Origin: Hydnum rufescens UP504
Taxonomy: Eukaryota > Basidiomycota > Agaricomycetes > Cantharellales > Hydnaceae
Length of the DNA: 64,000 nucleotides
Reading direction: 5' to 3'
Assembly (NCBI GenBank): GCA_014904985.1
Contig: MU129108.1
Span: 8,402-72,401 of the forward strand
Below the pieces are notes generated by a model. That model was not told the DNA's origin. It made no database searches and worked only from the letters and a program-made list of their open reading frames with translations. A program made the translations under genes and the position numbers. Below, piece after piece: positions 33,969 through 45,817 of this stretch. Each line of letters starts with the position of its first letter. Positions within the stretch are counted from its first letter, which is position 1.

Positions 33969-36900
33969 ATGTACTCGAGTACACTCGACAAAAGCATGAA
34001 GATGTTTAAAGCTGTGACGGATTCTGTTTCAAGCGTAAAGGAAACTGCTTCTGCCCGCAAGACCCCAAAGGCCCAGGAGAGTACCAGCCGCACTGCCTAC
34101 CCAAGACTACCGTCAACGTCTATGCCCTCGCAAGACACTCGTTCTCAATCCGGCATGCAGCACAGAGCGTCTGCACCGGGCTCGACTTGGAAGTTGGACA
34201 GAAATACTGGTACATTTGTGGCAGTTGTGCCAACAGTGCGAAGTACCGAGACATCCCGATCAGCACCCCATGCCAGTATCTCTAAGCCCCGTTACCACCG
34301 AAATAAGCAGCCTTCCGAGGCCTCTCATAGTGCCCATCCTAGTCCATCTATGTTTTCTGGGATTATCGAAGAGGGCTCGGGAACAGGTGGCAGCAATGTT
34401 GGCTCGTCCCTAGGGGCGACTGAGCAGCCATTTGTCATTCGATATCCGATCCATGCGGGAGGTCGGAATGAACACTCTGTTGAGAAGAAGCTGTCTCGCC
34501 ATGCGCGTCGGCGGGCTGCTGCAGCACATCGTTGGGATCGGGATGTCATACCTGCCTTGATTCGTCCATACATGGAATACATGCGCGAATCACAGCGAGG
34601 GCAGGCGCCTTTGGACTCTCCATCAATCCATTGCTCTTGTACTGGTCATACAGTGTTGAAACAGGTGATTGCCGTATATATGGATCGTGAGTACATGGTT
34701 TATACTTGCTTGGACCAGAAACTGACCACCTTTGACTTAGGCCTAGACTATATTGAACTCCGCATTTGCCCCTGCACACCTGCCCCTGTGCAGCTGGTGA
34801 AGCAGGGTCTATTTCCCTGCTCACCAGTCCATCCAGCCCTTGCTGTAAGCCTTGAAATGCTGGAGTTCGTGTCTGAATTATTCGTGCATTTGGCTCCAAA
34901 TGAGGCAGCATGGGCAGATATGCTAGTGAAGTTCTTAGCCAGGCGGGGCCATGTATTCAAAGCCCAGGATTCGCTCTGTCGACGATTTGGTTCTGCTCTA
35001 GCCCAATACCAGGTCTTAGTGCGCAGTTGTTGATGCTGAAATCAACAAGCAGATCAGTGTTGCTCGCCATGAGGTCCTATCTCATGATCCTGCTGACTGG
35101 GACAACGTTGCTCCGGAGATGATAGTGCTGCCCAAGCTTGATGAATCCACACCTATAACAGCTCGATTGTATGTCAGTGCACGTACTGATGGCCATTCCA
35201 TTCGGGAGCCCACCACTTCTACAATGAATGATCTCATTGAAGGAAGTGCAAATGAACCCACCACGTCATCACTACCCTTAGGCTCATGTAGTGGTCCCGA
35301 CCCTTGTGTTACTCCATCTGACTATCTTCGCTCACGTTGCCCGCTATGCTTTGGAGCACGTAACAAAGCTGGGGACAGCAAACTGTGAGTAATGCATAAT
35401 ATATTCTTATGCTTGTCTTACTGATATACTGGTTATGTCTTTTAGTCCAGAGTTCTTCTTGTGCCTTGATGCATGCTTTGCCATCCGACGAAACAAGGAC
35501 TATGATCGTCGTCCAGGCCGCAAAAAGCAACCAGGCAGCCAAGATCCTTGTATTATTCCGCCAGGAACTCGTGAACTACCCCGGAGCTTCCTGGAAGCAT
35601 GGAAAGCAAGGGTGGAGGCAGCACACCCTGTCAAGTCACACAACTGTCATACTACGCGTGTGTCTAAGAAGGGCGAGTATGCAGCCAATGTTGCAGATAC
35701 TGAGGATGACCATGTTGAGCCGGGGTTGCATGTCCCAAACTCGTACCTTGATAGCTGTGGCGAGTCTTTCGTGGCTGCTGATGGAGGGAGAGTGAAGACT
35801 CCTGGGGGGCACTTCTCGGACACTGGTGTGATGGCAGGTGTTTGTCGTCATGACCGAGTCATTGTCTGGGGCAATATGTGGACACCCGGCGAGCAGCAGT
35901 TCTATGCACTGGCCATAATTGACTTTGTTATGGCCCAGCTGCCTGTAGACTGGCGAGTTGGCATTCTCTATGATGTCGGCTGTCAAATTCACCGAAGTGC
36001 TCTCAAGTGGAACCTGGTACCATGCTGGATACCCCGAATCGTATTTGGGATTAGTGTATTCCATGCATATGGCCATCAGTGGGTATGCCAACTGTGGTAT
36101 CATCCTCAGAAAAGTGATGGCTGGGGTCTCACTGATGGAGAGGGTTGTGAGCGTCTTTGGAGTGATCTCCGGTGCCTCATTCCAAACCTCCGTGTTGCTG
36201 GTTTTCATCGCCGATTGTTCCTCTTGGATGTCCAGATTGAACACCTGGACCGTTCAAAGATGTGTGAAGCTGGTGTCTGGTTGGAGAAATGAGTTAAAGC
36301 AACGAAGGCATGGCTTGCTCTTGTTGAGGAGAAAAGAGCTAGGATCCACTACAGCAACAAGTATCTGCAGCTGCAGTTCAAGGAACAACGGGCCTATCAG
36401 AGCCGACCCCTGGAGTGACAATCAAAGAAGAAAGGCTTCCACGCTGTTGAGAAGATTCTATCTGTCCGTCACCGTCTATACGTAGCTCAAGATCTTGTTG
36501 ATGTTCTTCAGAAGCAACTACTGTCTGTACCAGTATCGGACACTGTTGCCAGCTGGAACGAAATTGTGGAGATTACATCTGCACTTGTTGAGCAGGAGAA
36601 AGTTGTTGTTCGGCTGTCAAAACAAGATGACGATTTGACGGCGGTCCTCAAGCTGGGAGACCCCATGTCATACAACAATCTTATGAAAATGAAGGAGCAC
36701 CCTTGGTTTGAACACCAGCTCAATATGCGTGCTCTGAAGGCACGTATCATTGCCAAGGCCTGCCAGAAGAATTTCGAGATGGACAATCTCACTGGTGCCT
36801 TCAGGAGCAAAGCCATCGGTGAGCAACCTATACTAGGTAGAAAGCTTATAATATTTTACTAATTAGCATTGTTATTTTAGACCACAATACAATGGAACAT

Positions 36901-37761
36901 ACCAGCAAGGCCTTGAAACGGCGCTATCGCTCTGTCAAAAGCCTTGTTGTGGATTACAATAAATGTCGTCAGAGCATGATCAAACTCCGTGGCTGGCGAG
37001 GGATTCCTCGGAATGCAGTCATCCCTCCCCCCATCGACATCAAGGGTCTTTTCAACCTTGATGTGGACAATGACATCTGGCAGGATGTTGGGCTTGTGGA
37101 TGACGAGTTTGAGGGGAAGGTGCCGCCTTGGCTTGGTGATGAAGATGTCCGAAATGGCATCCGACTTGTTCAAGAACTCACAAATTGTCATGATGAGCTT
37201 TCTCTCTGTGAACGGGAGCTGTACTCATTGCAGCTTTGGTTTGAGGAAGAATCTGCGGCACTCATGGCAGCTTTGGGGGCTTGCGAAGGTGAGGAATTGA
37301 TATTTCCATTTGTTGAATAATCTGCTGACATGGCCTGTCCTATAGGGGACCCTGATGTACATTTCCTCATGCTAGAGCGTGTCCAGTGGCTTACAGACTT
37401 GGGCAGGAGGTGGGAACGCTCAATTAATACTTTGTGCCCAACAGATGTATCAGACGGACTGGATGCACCTGATGCACAGAACACCCTCAGCAAACCTCAG
37501 TTGGATCGCATGACTGTTTTAGCAGAACATGCTGGGATCCAACAACAGACAAGGCAACCTCTAGATGTTCTCCACAACCCGGATGCTGAGGAGAGTGTGG
37601 ACAGCTCTGATGATGAGGAAGACTTTGAGCTGGAACCCACTCCCATACCTGGGGATTCTGCCCTCATTGCTGCCATGGACTTGGTTGATAAGAATTGTTC
37701 AAGTGATGGAGGGAATGAGGTAGATAGCAGTGATGAAGAGGAATCTTCTAATGAGTTATAA
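33969..37761 (+). pseudogene. KDZ transposase, copy 1 (near full length)
   Basis: KDZ transposases are RNase-H-fold DNA transposases abundant in mushrooms. Exons: 33,969-34,686, 34,741-35,384, 35,446-36,818, 36,881-37,288 and 37,346-37,761, all with GT-AG introns of 54-62 bp. Order of motifs: Ser-rich N-terminus; HRWDRDVIPALIRPYMEYM; cysteine cluster CSC ... CPC; FFLCLDACFAIRR; GGHFSDTGVMAGVCRHD; YDVGCQIH; FHAYGHQWVCQLWYHP; TDGEGCERLW; a coiled-coil region; an acidic C-terminus. The D residues of CLDAC and YDVGC and the E of GEGCER probably form the active site. A frameshift near 35,030 and TGA codons at 36,290-36,292 and 36,416-36,418 suggest inactivity. CpG content is higher than in copy 2. 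Confidence 0.85.
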
Positions 37762-37839
37762 GTTTTTGTAGTACCTACAGGTTTGTACGTGACCTTGGAA
37801 AATAATTATTGGTTTGAAGTTATTTTCCTAAGTTATTTT

Positions 37840-38022
37840 CTGGGGCCCCTAGCGGTGAACTTACAAAATGTATGGCCTTTGAAGTTGGTTCCGAGGGGCC
37901 CCAGGGGCCCCTGGGGCACCTCCAGGGGCCCCTGGGGCCCCAGGCCTATATATCTAACTAGATGGTTTGAATGCAACTCTCGTTGTATCTAGTTAGACAT
38001 AGATAATTGGCTGACCAGCCTG
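37840..38022 (+). repeat. 3' terminal module of KDZ copy 1
   Basis: GGGGCCCC tracts (37,842-37,940), ATCTAACTAGATGG...TATCTAGTTAGAC foldback and the end GGCTGACCAGCCTG at 38,022. It starts ~80 bp after the transposase stop codon. It defines the likely 3' end of this element. Confidence 0.8.
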
Positions 38023-38239
38023 TATCAAATAGTTAAAAAGCCTGGGAGTGGTGCCTGTGGCGGGCACAGATAGGCATGCCTATTATAGGGACTTAGAAAA
38101 TTTTCATCTTTTGAACACCTTTAGACACCGCCTAGACGTGCCTATATAAAAACCACCTCTTAGGTCAAAGGCCAATGCAACTGGAACCCACCTAAGAGGT
38201 ACCTTTTTGAGGGTGCGTTAGGTGCCCAAAATGGGCTAG
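38023..38239. other. Non-coding spacer with inverted repeats
   Basis: Contains short inverted repeats such as CACCTAAGAGGTACC and GGTGCGTTAGGTGCCC ... GGGCTAGGTG. No gene is seen. A TATATAAAA at about 38,143-38,151 could serve the plus-strand gene downstream. Confidence 0.4.
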
Positions 38240-41002
38240 GTGAAATTCACAGGATCTGGTGCTTGGGGATTTCCGACCTCTATGTTGTCTTTTTCCACAA
38301 GCCATATACACGACCCCCCTGCTGAGGATGCTGTGACGCCCTCTGGAGCATTGCATCATCCCCGCAAGGGTCAGCAACTCGGCTGTAGTAATGATTCAAT
38401 GGTTCAAGATCCCCTTGCTGGGGATGCTGTGATACCCTCTGGAGTGTTGCGTCCTCCTCGCAAGGATCAAGAACTTGTTAGTTTGGCGCTTCCAACATGG
38501 AATGTGGTTTCCTTATCTACTCTCCTCATTACCTGGGAGTTGTTAGAATCTTCTGCTGAGTGTACGTGGGTCAGCTTACATCGCATGACTTGTCTTACAT
38601 ACCTTAACTGCAGATATCACAGAACCCTTGATGTGGGTGGGCTCAGGACAGCTGTTGAAGACCACCCACCATCCAATCGAAGAATATCCAGACCTCTTCT
38701 TGCTCACCCTTGCCTCAGTCGAGATATCAGGCGAGATTAGTACGTTTCTGTCCTACTGTGCTTGTTGCACTATCACTAATATGTACTTAGTCTCCAATTT
38801 GGAATGGCCACATTTTTTTCAACAACCCTGGTGCTTGATGTACAGCAACAGTCATCGGTCCTTCCAGTACATCGATCAGCTCCCAGATGGTTGGTCAAAC
38901 CCCAAGCCTTCTTTTTCCTCATATGAAGGCAGTATGGCGCTCAATGGGCCATGGTCCCCCGATACCCTTAACCAACGATACGCCCTCTGCAGTCACTCTC
39001 AGCTTAGTTGCCCCTCTGATTTCACTCGATTCCCTCAGAAGTGGAATAAACATCTCCCCTACCTCCCTTACCTTTATCGCGACCCAACTGATCCAAATAT
39101 GCCTGGACCTGACGACCTGGTTCCTCAGGGTGATTGCTTTTACCTGAAGGAGTTGTATTTGAATCCTCTGGCCGATTTTGTCCATTCTGCAAGCACCCTT
39201 GCCCGGGGGTGGCACTCCCAGATGCAGAGAAATGGCCTCCATGTCCCTGTTCCTCTCCCATCATGCAAGCATCATGGTGGCGATGTCCAATATCATTTTA
39301 AATACTTGTATGTCACCAAAGTGCGAATTATGGTGGATGTGGAGATATTCCTTCAGTATGGTTACTTGTGTCGAGGATATGCACAATGGTCAATGCACAA
39401 GTTTGTTGCCTGCCTCTCGCGAGAAGTTGGGATGCCTTGTCCCCATTTCAGGGTAGATAACAAACTTATTGGTCCTGTCTTCCGTGAGGATGACATGGAG
39501 GACTCTCATGTCTTTGGGGTCGTCAGGGGATTAGAGTGAGATGGAGTTCCTGTGTTTGTTGTCTCAGTTTTTGTACCACGGTCAGAGACAGTTTGGGACA
39601 GGGTGGGTTGCGCAAAGATACCTTGGGAGAACCCGATGAATGTCACACCCACACCTGGGGATAATTTCCTCCCCATATCAGTGGAGTATGTCCCCCCCAT
39701 TGAACATCCTCTCCCTTGGTTCTCGGCCCCTAGACGTGGCTACCCAGGGGACTACTCCCAATACAGGGGATGGGGATGGAAGCTATGCTATGAAGAGCAG
39801 GCACTTCTCGAAACCTTGATGGCTGCAACCCCCCAACACCCTTTCATACCACTTATGATGCAGTCCTACAAAGTGGTGGCAAAGTTCTTGGGTCTGGGCC
39901 CCTTCTTCTGCACTCGAAGTTTTCCTCCCTCTACTTTCCCACTTCTGAATCCAAATGCGCCTGGTGCACTAGAATCAGCACAGGTCAATCCTCCGCTGGA
40001 TCCATTGCTCACAACTTCGGCTCTTGGGGACCTCGCAGCCTGCCATCTTTATTCAGATCTGCCCCAGATAGTCCTAATGAGCGTAAGTGGCTTTCAAACT
40101 TTTCTGTGCAGCTGAATTTAACAACCCTTTTCCTGGCTCAGATTCAGAATGTTGCCAACAGGAAGTATGGGCAGAAGCCATGGCCTCACCACCTCCCTTC
40201 TCCTGAAGGTCTCAGTACGCTTCAAGTCAGTCGGGTCAATGATGATGCCATCAACTTGTATATTGATGTGCTGAAGATGTTTGCTCACCCTACTGTCCAT
40301 GTCTTCAACACTTTTTTCTTCTCACACTTGTGTGATGGTTTCACCAAAGTGGCATCATGGCACAAAAATCTTCGTCATCCTGTCTTTATGTACATGGAGT
40401 GAATTGTCTGCCAATCCATCTCAGATCCCAGAACCACTGGGCAGTTGTCTCTATTGATTTCAAGAGATGCATTGTCACGTACCTGGACTCAATATTTCAG
40501 CTTCCCAACTTCGAATTTATTAAGATGATTGTGGCCAAATACTTGGCAGACCTCACTGCCCATGAGTCATGTTCTTTTGACCTTGAGGCATGGACTTTTG
40601 TTGGGTCTGAGGAGACTGTGAGTGAGATCTTTTGTCACTAGTTCTTTTCTGACCATGGTTACTTAGTCTCCACAGCAGATGGGAGTCATAGACTGTGGGG
40701 TTTTTGTTATGGCCAACCTTCATAACTGTGCTGGGATTCAGCCTTGGAAGGTTCTCCACCCAACTGAGGTTGTTGCGGCAAGGGTTCAGTTCACAGTTGA
40801 CACAATTCAAGGGGTCATCAACTATCCCCGTCAACATGATTCTGTATTGGAATCAATCTTTCCATCTTGCAGGCCTCCAGCTCTCATCCTCCCCGATGAG
40901 TCCAATTACATTCCTGCTGACATGACCTCTGTTGCCCCTCATCTGTTCAATGAGAGGATTCACGGTTGGATGCTGAGTCCTCTCATCATGGGAGCCGTCT
41001 GA
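38240..41002 (+). pseudogene. Accessory protein with C-terminal Ulp1-type cysteine protease domain
   Basis: Ulp1-family proteases cleave SUMO-like modifiers and are often encoded by eukaryotic DNA transposons. Predicted introns: 38,562-38,613, 38,740-38,790, 40,083-40,141 and 40,618-40,666. The N-terminus has two ~30-residue repeats (AEDAVTPSGALHHPRK / AGDAVIPSGVLRPPRK), then a long unknown region. The protease core has His in QNHWAVVSIDF (codon 40,435-40,437), Asp in VTYLDSIF and Gln/Cys in PQQMGVIDCGVFVMAN. Defects are a TGA at 39,537-39,539 with the frame continuing, and a frameshift near 40,355. It lies between two KDZ copies on the same strand, which suggests a role in the same element family. 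Confidence 0.7.
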
Positions 41003-41673
41003 ACACTGTGGATGCTGGAGAGCAATCTGCAATGGAGATGAAGTTCAGCTCCATCTCAGTTGATAGTCCGCCTCTGCTTCCTATTGTCACCCTTCCTGCT
41101 CCTGCTGTCCCTTGTGCTCCTGCTGTCCCTCCCACTCCCACTCCTGCTCCCATCGTCCCTCTTGCTCCTGTTGCCCCTCTTGCTCCTGTCATTCCTCCCA
41201 CACCCATTGTTCCTCCCACACCCATTGTTCCTCCCACACCCATTGTTCCTCCCACACCCATTGTTCCTCCCACTCCCATTGTTCCTCCCACTCCCATTGT
41301 TCCTCCCACTCCCGTTGTTCCTCCCACTCCTGTTGTTCCTCCCACTCCTGTCATCCCTCCCACTCTTGTCATCCCTCCTGCTCCTGTCATCCCCCTTGTT
41401 CCTGTCGCCCCTCCTGCTCCAGTTGCCCCACATGCTGTAGCTGCCCTCACTGCTGCAGTTGCCTCCCCCTGTCAGGTTACCCCTCCTGCGTCCGTTGCCC
41501 CTCCCACACCCATTGCCCCCATTGCTGCAGTTGCCCCCCCCGCTGCAATTGGCCCCCCTCTTTGGTTATTCCTCCTGCTCCTGTTGCCTTTCCTGCTGTT
41601 TCCCTGCTGCCATGGCTTCCATCCCTGCTTTGGGGACGTGGTATGTTGTTGCCATCAACAAATGGCAGGTTGA
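40966..41673 (+). CDS. Proline-rich PIVPPT-repeat open frame
   Basis: A 235-codon frame dominated by PIVPPT/PVVPPT repeats. It begins within the last codons of the Ulp1 frame (different frame) and ends inside the start region of the next gene. It may be the linker between the Ulp1 part and the 41,614-42,424 part of a single polyprotein-like gene, joined by undetected introns or frameshifts. Confidence 0.35.
   Translation: MDAESSHHGSRLNTVDAGEQSAMEMKFSSISVDSPPLLPIVTLPAPAVPCAPAVPPTPTPAPIVPLAPVAPLAPVIPPTPIVPPTPIVPPTPIVPPTPIVPPTPIVPPTPIVPPTPVVPPTPVVPPTPVIPPTLVIPPAPVIPLVPVAPPAPVAPHAVAALTAAVASPCQVTPPASVAPPTPIAPIAAVAPPAAIGPPLWLFLLLLLPFLLFPCCHGFHPCFGDVVCCCHQQMAG
41170..41400 (+). repeat. 18-bp tandem repeat CCCATTGTTCCTCCCACA
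   Basis: About 12 near-perfect units (encoding PIVPPT) with related shorter units on both sides to 41,560. All three plus-strand frames are open across it because of the unit length and composition, so open frames here are weak evidence for coding. Confidence 0.9.
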
Positions 41674-42424
41674 TGAAGCTGAAGGACAGAATGCTCACCT
41701 ATATGAGCAGGAGGCCTTGGAAGAATTCCGTCCAATGGGTGCATTGGCAATGAGTCGCTCTCATGCCAACAAAAAACAGTCAAAGAGTCAAGGATGTATT
41801 GTGTACAAGATGTTCATCTATTTTAAGGACCAGATACAGGCACAAAGTGCCTTGGAGAATATTCGTGCGATAGCCAAGGTGCGAAATTATCTAGGTGTTG
41901 AGTTTATCACACTCCCCAATGTTGATTATGCTGGAATTGGGTGCAAGGCTATGGACTTGCATTATGCCTCTGTGGTGTATGATCGAGCACAGTCACTGGA
42001 GGAATGGGATGCCTTACTTACCATTGCACCCAGTATTCACATCAACTCAGCACAGATGGGGCCCCAATTTCTTGAGCATGACCTCCACCCTCTTCCCCCC
42101 CAACTATCGCCTGGTAATGTACACAAAATGGCCGCATGTTCCTTCACCACCAATGATTTTGAGATGTGTATTACCCTCCAAGAGCAGAATGAAGGCCCTG
42201 ACTCTATCAGTCTCGGGATTCAATGGTTTATGATGCTGCTTTGTGCCTTCTGGTCAAGAAAGCCTGCAACATTTAAGACCAGACTCTCTCCCTCACATGT
42301 GGTTCTTCGCAATGAGCTGGTCAGGTTTTTGGATTGGTTTGGGTACACTGAAGAGTTTGGAGTCTCAGAGACTTTTGGGATTAAATCCAATATGAAATGG
42401 CATCTGGTCATTGAGCTGCCTTGA
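41614..42424 (+). CDS. Uncharacterised accessory protein, ~270 residues
   Basis: Starts MASIPALGTWYVVAINKW and stays open to TGA at 42,422-42,424. It is protein-like throughout: ALAMSRSHANKKQSK, VYKMFIYFKDQIQAQ, a hydrophobic FMMLLCAFW segment and a C-terminus with LVRFLDWFGY and WHLVIELP. No known domain is recognised. It directly follows the proline-rich repeat and the Ulp1 locus. A C-terminal relative seems to lie at 388-599, beside another terminal module. Confidence 0.5.
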
Positions 42425-42629
42425 CATATGGGTTTTTTTTTTATCTACATTGCTTGTTCCTACATTGTTTGTTCTCTGCGACAATGTTATTATTACTTGT
42501 TTGGTACCCCTCATCGGCAGAATCCGAGGAGTTGAACAGCTCCATCTGTCGGCAGGACTCATAATCTCATCCTATCACTTTCCGGGTCTCACAGTTCTTC
42601 CATCATGTTTTGGCATATGCTCCATTGCA

Positions 42630-42835
42630 ACTTCAAGCTAGACGTTGGGCTACACTTCATGTTGTGGCTTTCCGTCAGCAGGAGGTGCTATTGGATATCA
42701 CCTTATTGCTCCCTGGTAGCATATCCCATTGGTGCATCCCATCAGCACACTTCATCGACACTCACAGCTCATTGTGCTCATCTGTGGGCTCGCATTCTGT
42801 TGGTCTGTGCGCCCCAGGTTGAGTGAGGTGTAACA
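42630..42835 (+). promoter_or_regulatory. 5' module of KDZ copy 2 with satellite unit and 5' box
   Basis: 42,640-42,690 is an inverted relative of the 151-bp satellite unit (GGGCTACACTTCATGTTGTG). The 5' box ATCTGTGGGCTCGCATTCTG TTGGTCTGTGCGCCCCAGG lies at 42,780-42,820. Its homologue stands at 16.9-17.3 kb before cassette A. The interval 42,425-42,629 before it shows nothing recognisable. Confidence 0.6.
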
Positions 42836-45817
42836 GTGTTAACTATTATCTCCACAACTGTTTTATCCTGTGCGTATCTCTGCTCTATGCAGCCCTCAGT
42901 GAAATTCACCTCACAATCTTCTCTTAGTGAGAATATGTCAACCCATGACCCAAATACCAGTGGCTCGAGAAAGAGAAAACGGGGGTCCAGTCCACCACAA
43001 AACAGTATGACTGACCCCTCCTCCACATATACAAATGCCTTCAAGGCAGGTGTGGCCTTGTTCCAGGATGTGGCTGATACTTGTCCAAAACCTCCCAGAC
43101 ATGCCCATCATGGGATCTCAAAGAAATCGGTGGCTCCCAGAACAATTCTTCCACAGGAGCCCTCAAGTTTGACAGGTCATAAAGGCCCTAAGAAACTAGC
43201 ACTGATCACAACTTCTTCTGTGTGGAAGTTGGACAAGGAGACTGGCACATTTGTTACTGTCATGCCAGTGCATAAGGCTGTTAACCGGCCTGCATGACCA
43301 GCAATCTCAGCACCCCATTATCATTGACCTGTATCATCTGCCATGTCATCCGTCGATCTCCATGACAAGGAACGCCACACATTGCTGTTTTCTACTGCAG
43401 TAGGTGGCAATAGTACCCCTCGTCATGAGGCTCCATTGCCAGAAGCTGTGGAATGCCCGTTTTCTGTACAATATCCAACATACGCCAGAGGTTTAGATCA
43501 CTTCTCAGTGGAGCAGGCGCTGTCTTGTCATGCACATTGCTGGGCTGCCACAGCATGGAGGTGGGATCATGAGATTATCCCCTCCTTAATTCGTCCATAT
43601 ATGGAGTACATATGCTGGTCAAAGTGGGGCCAATCTCACATAGATCATGTGTTGGTCAAGTGTTCATGTGGTGGCCCTGCAGTATTTAAGGTGGTTACTA
43701 CTGTTTACATGGATCGTATGTAGTTTTGCCTTAATATCATGGTTAGATTCTAACTAACAGACAGACTTCCATAGGTCTTGGCAGCATTGAGTTATGCATG
43801 TGTCAATGTACAACTGCGAGTGCTCCAGTTCAACTAGTAAAGCAGGGATTATTTCCTTGCTCGCCTGTTTATCCGGCCCTTGCAATCAACCTGGAAATGC
43901 TGGAATTCGCTCTGACACTATTTGTCCATCTCACTCCGAATGAAGCCGCATGGTGTGATGCTCTCACAATGTTCTTGTCAAAGAGAGGACATGTATTTGA
44001 TGCAAAAGACTCATTCTGTCAGAGATTTGGGACTGCACTGCACCAGTATCAAGTTCTGATATGAGTTGTCAATGCTGAAATGGACAAGCAAATAGGCATT
44101 GCCCATCAGGAAGTCCTATCCCAAGACCCCATCGAATGAGAGGCTGTCATGTCTGAAGTGATACCTTTACCAAAGATTGATGTGATCACCCCTATCACAC
44201 ACCAGCTGTATGTCAGTGCCCTGAGCAGCAACAGCCTCACTATTCACAAGCCCACTGCTTCTCAGAGTGTGCCCACTGTTTCTCATGGTGACTTGCCAAG
44301 TACTGATGTCCCAAACCTGGACCCCCCTCATAATCCTCATCTTACTCCATCTGATTATATTCATTCTTGATGCCCATTATGTGCTGGAGCTGGCGGTCAG
44401 ACCACAGGAAGCAAGCTGTAAGTAATGTCTATGTAGTTCTTAACTCTTACTTATGAAGCACCCTTTGTAGCCCTGAACTCTTCATATGCATTGATGCTTG
44501 CTTTGCTTTGTGCCAAAACAAGGACTATGACCAATGTCCAGGCCACAAGAAACAACCTGGTGTCCAAGATCCTCACATCATCACACCAGGAACACATGAA
44601 GTACCCCACAGTTTCCTGGAAGCTTGGAAAGTGAGAGTCGAGGCTGCGCGCTCCATGCAACATGAAGGCAATAATGCCAAAGCCCCAAGATGATCTAACA
44701 AAGGCAAGTATGCACCTCATGATGATCATGGAGACGCAATCGAACCAGGGCTACGAGTCCCCAATTCGTCTCTTGATTCCTGTGGCAAGTCCTTTGTGGC
44801 AGCTGATGGAAACAGAATAAAGACACCTGGGGACCATTTCTCTGACACTGGAGTGATAGCTGCAGTCTGCCAACATGATTGTGTGATTGTCTATGCCAGT
44901 ATGTGGACTCCTGGTGAACAGCAGTTCTATGCCTTTGCCCTTATTGATGCAGTCATGGCTGAGCTTCCTGAGCATTGGCAAGTTGGTATCCTGTATGACA
45001 TTGGCTGCCAGATCCACCACAGTGCTCTCAAATGGGATCTTCTGCCACAGTGGATGCCATGCATCATATTTGCCATCAGTGTTTTTCATGCATACAGTCA
45101 TCAATGGGTGTACCAGCTGTGGTATCATCCTCAGAAGGGGGATGTCTGGGGGCTGATGGATGGTGAGCATTGTGAGCGTCTGTGGAGTGACCTTTGACAT
45201 CTTATTCCCAACCTGCATGTTTCCAGATATCATTGTTGGTTGTTCATCCTTGATCTCCAAATTGAACACCTAGATGATGTTAAGTTGTCCCAGGCTGGAA
45301 TCTGGTTGGAGAGACATGTGAAGTTGACGATGGAACATCTTTTTCTTGCTCAGCAGAAGAGGTCAGCAATTATCTACAGTGACGAGTACCTTCAAGCACA
45401 ATTTGAAGAACAATGAGCGTATCAAAGCCGACCTTTGGAACAACAATCCAAGAAAAAGGGTTTCCATGCTGTTTGAGAAGATCCTTGCTGTGCATCAACG
45501 CATTAATGTGGCTCGTGATTTGGTCAGGGCTCTCCAGCAACAGCTTGTTGCTGCCCCAGTGGTGGACAGCATTGCCAGTAGGAATGAGATTGGCGAGATA
45601 ATGTCCACAATTGCTGAGCAAGAGAAAGTCATCTCATGTTTATCAAAACAAGATGAGGATATGATGGCAACATTGCAGCTTGGTGATCCAGTCTCATTCA
45701 AGCAACTGCAAAAAATGAAACACCATGCATGGTTTGAACATCAGCTGAACATGCGTGCCCTCAAAGCTCGGATTATCGCAAGGGTGTGCAAGAAAAATTT
45801 CGAAACTCATAATCTTC
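42836..45817 (+). pseudogene. KDZ transposase, copy 2 (decayed, 3' end replaced)
   Basis: Collinear with KDZ copy 1, with introns at 43,716-43,774 and 44,418-44,470. Retained motifs: WRWDHEIIPSLIRPYMEYI, CSC ... CQC, ICIDACFALC, GDHFSDTGVIAAVCQHD, YDIGCQIH, FHAYSHQWVYQLWYHP and DGEHCERLW (the glycine of GEGCER is changed). Many in-frame stops are TGA at arginine positions, for example near 44,368, 45,195 and 45,414. CpGs of copy 1 are nearly all TpG or CpA here. Homology stops at KNFETHNL (about 45,815), where copy 1 continues ~10 codons to its third intron; a hairpin-bearing intron replaces it. Confidence 0.8.

Noticed and set aside
41060..41450. Leucine-rich or glycine-rich proteins in other frames of the 18-bp repeat
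   Set aside because: All are shadows of a low-complexity tandem repeat that is open in several frames on both strands.
36290..45416. Recoding of TGA (selenocysteine or read-through) in KDZ genes
   Set aside because: TGA codons occur at arginine and other positions in many unrelated pseudogenes here, along with frameshifts and general CpG decay, so simple deamination is sufficient.
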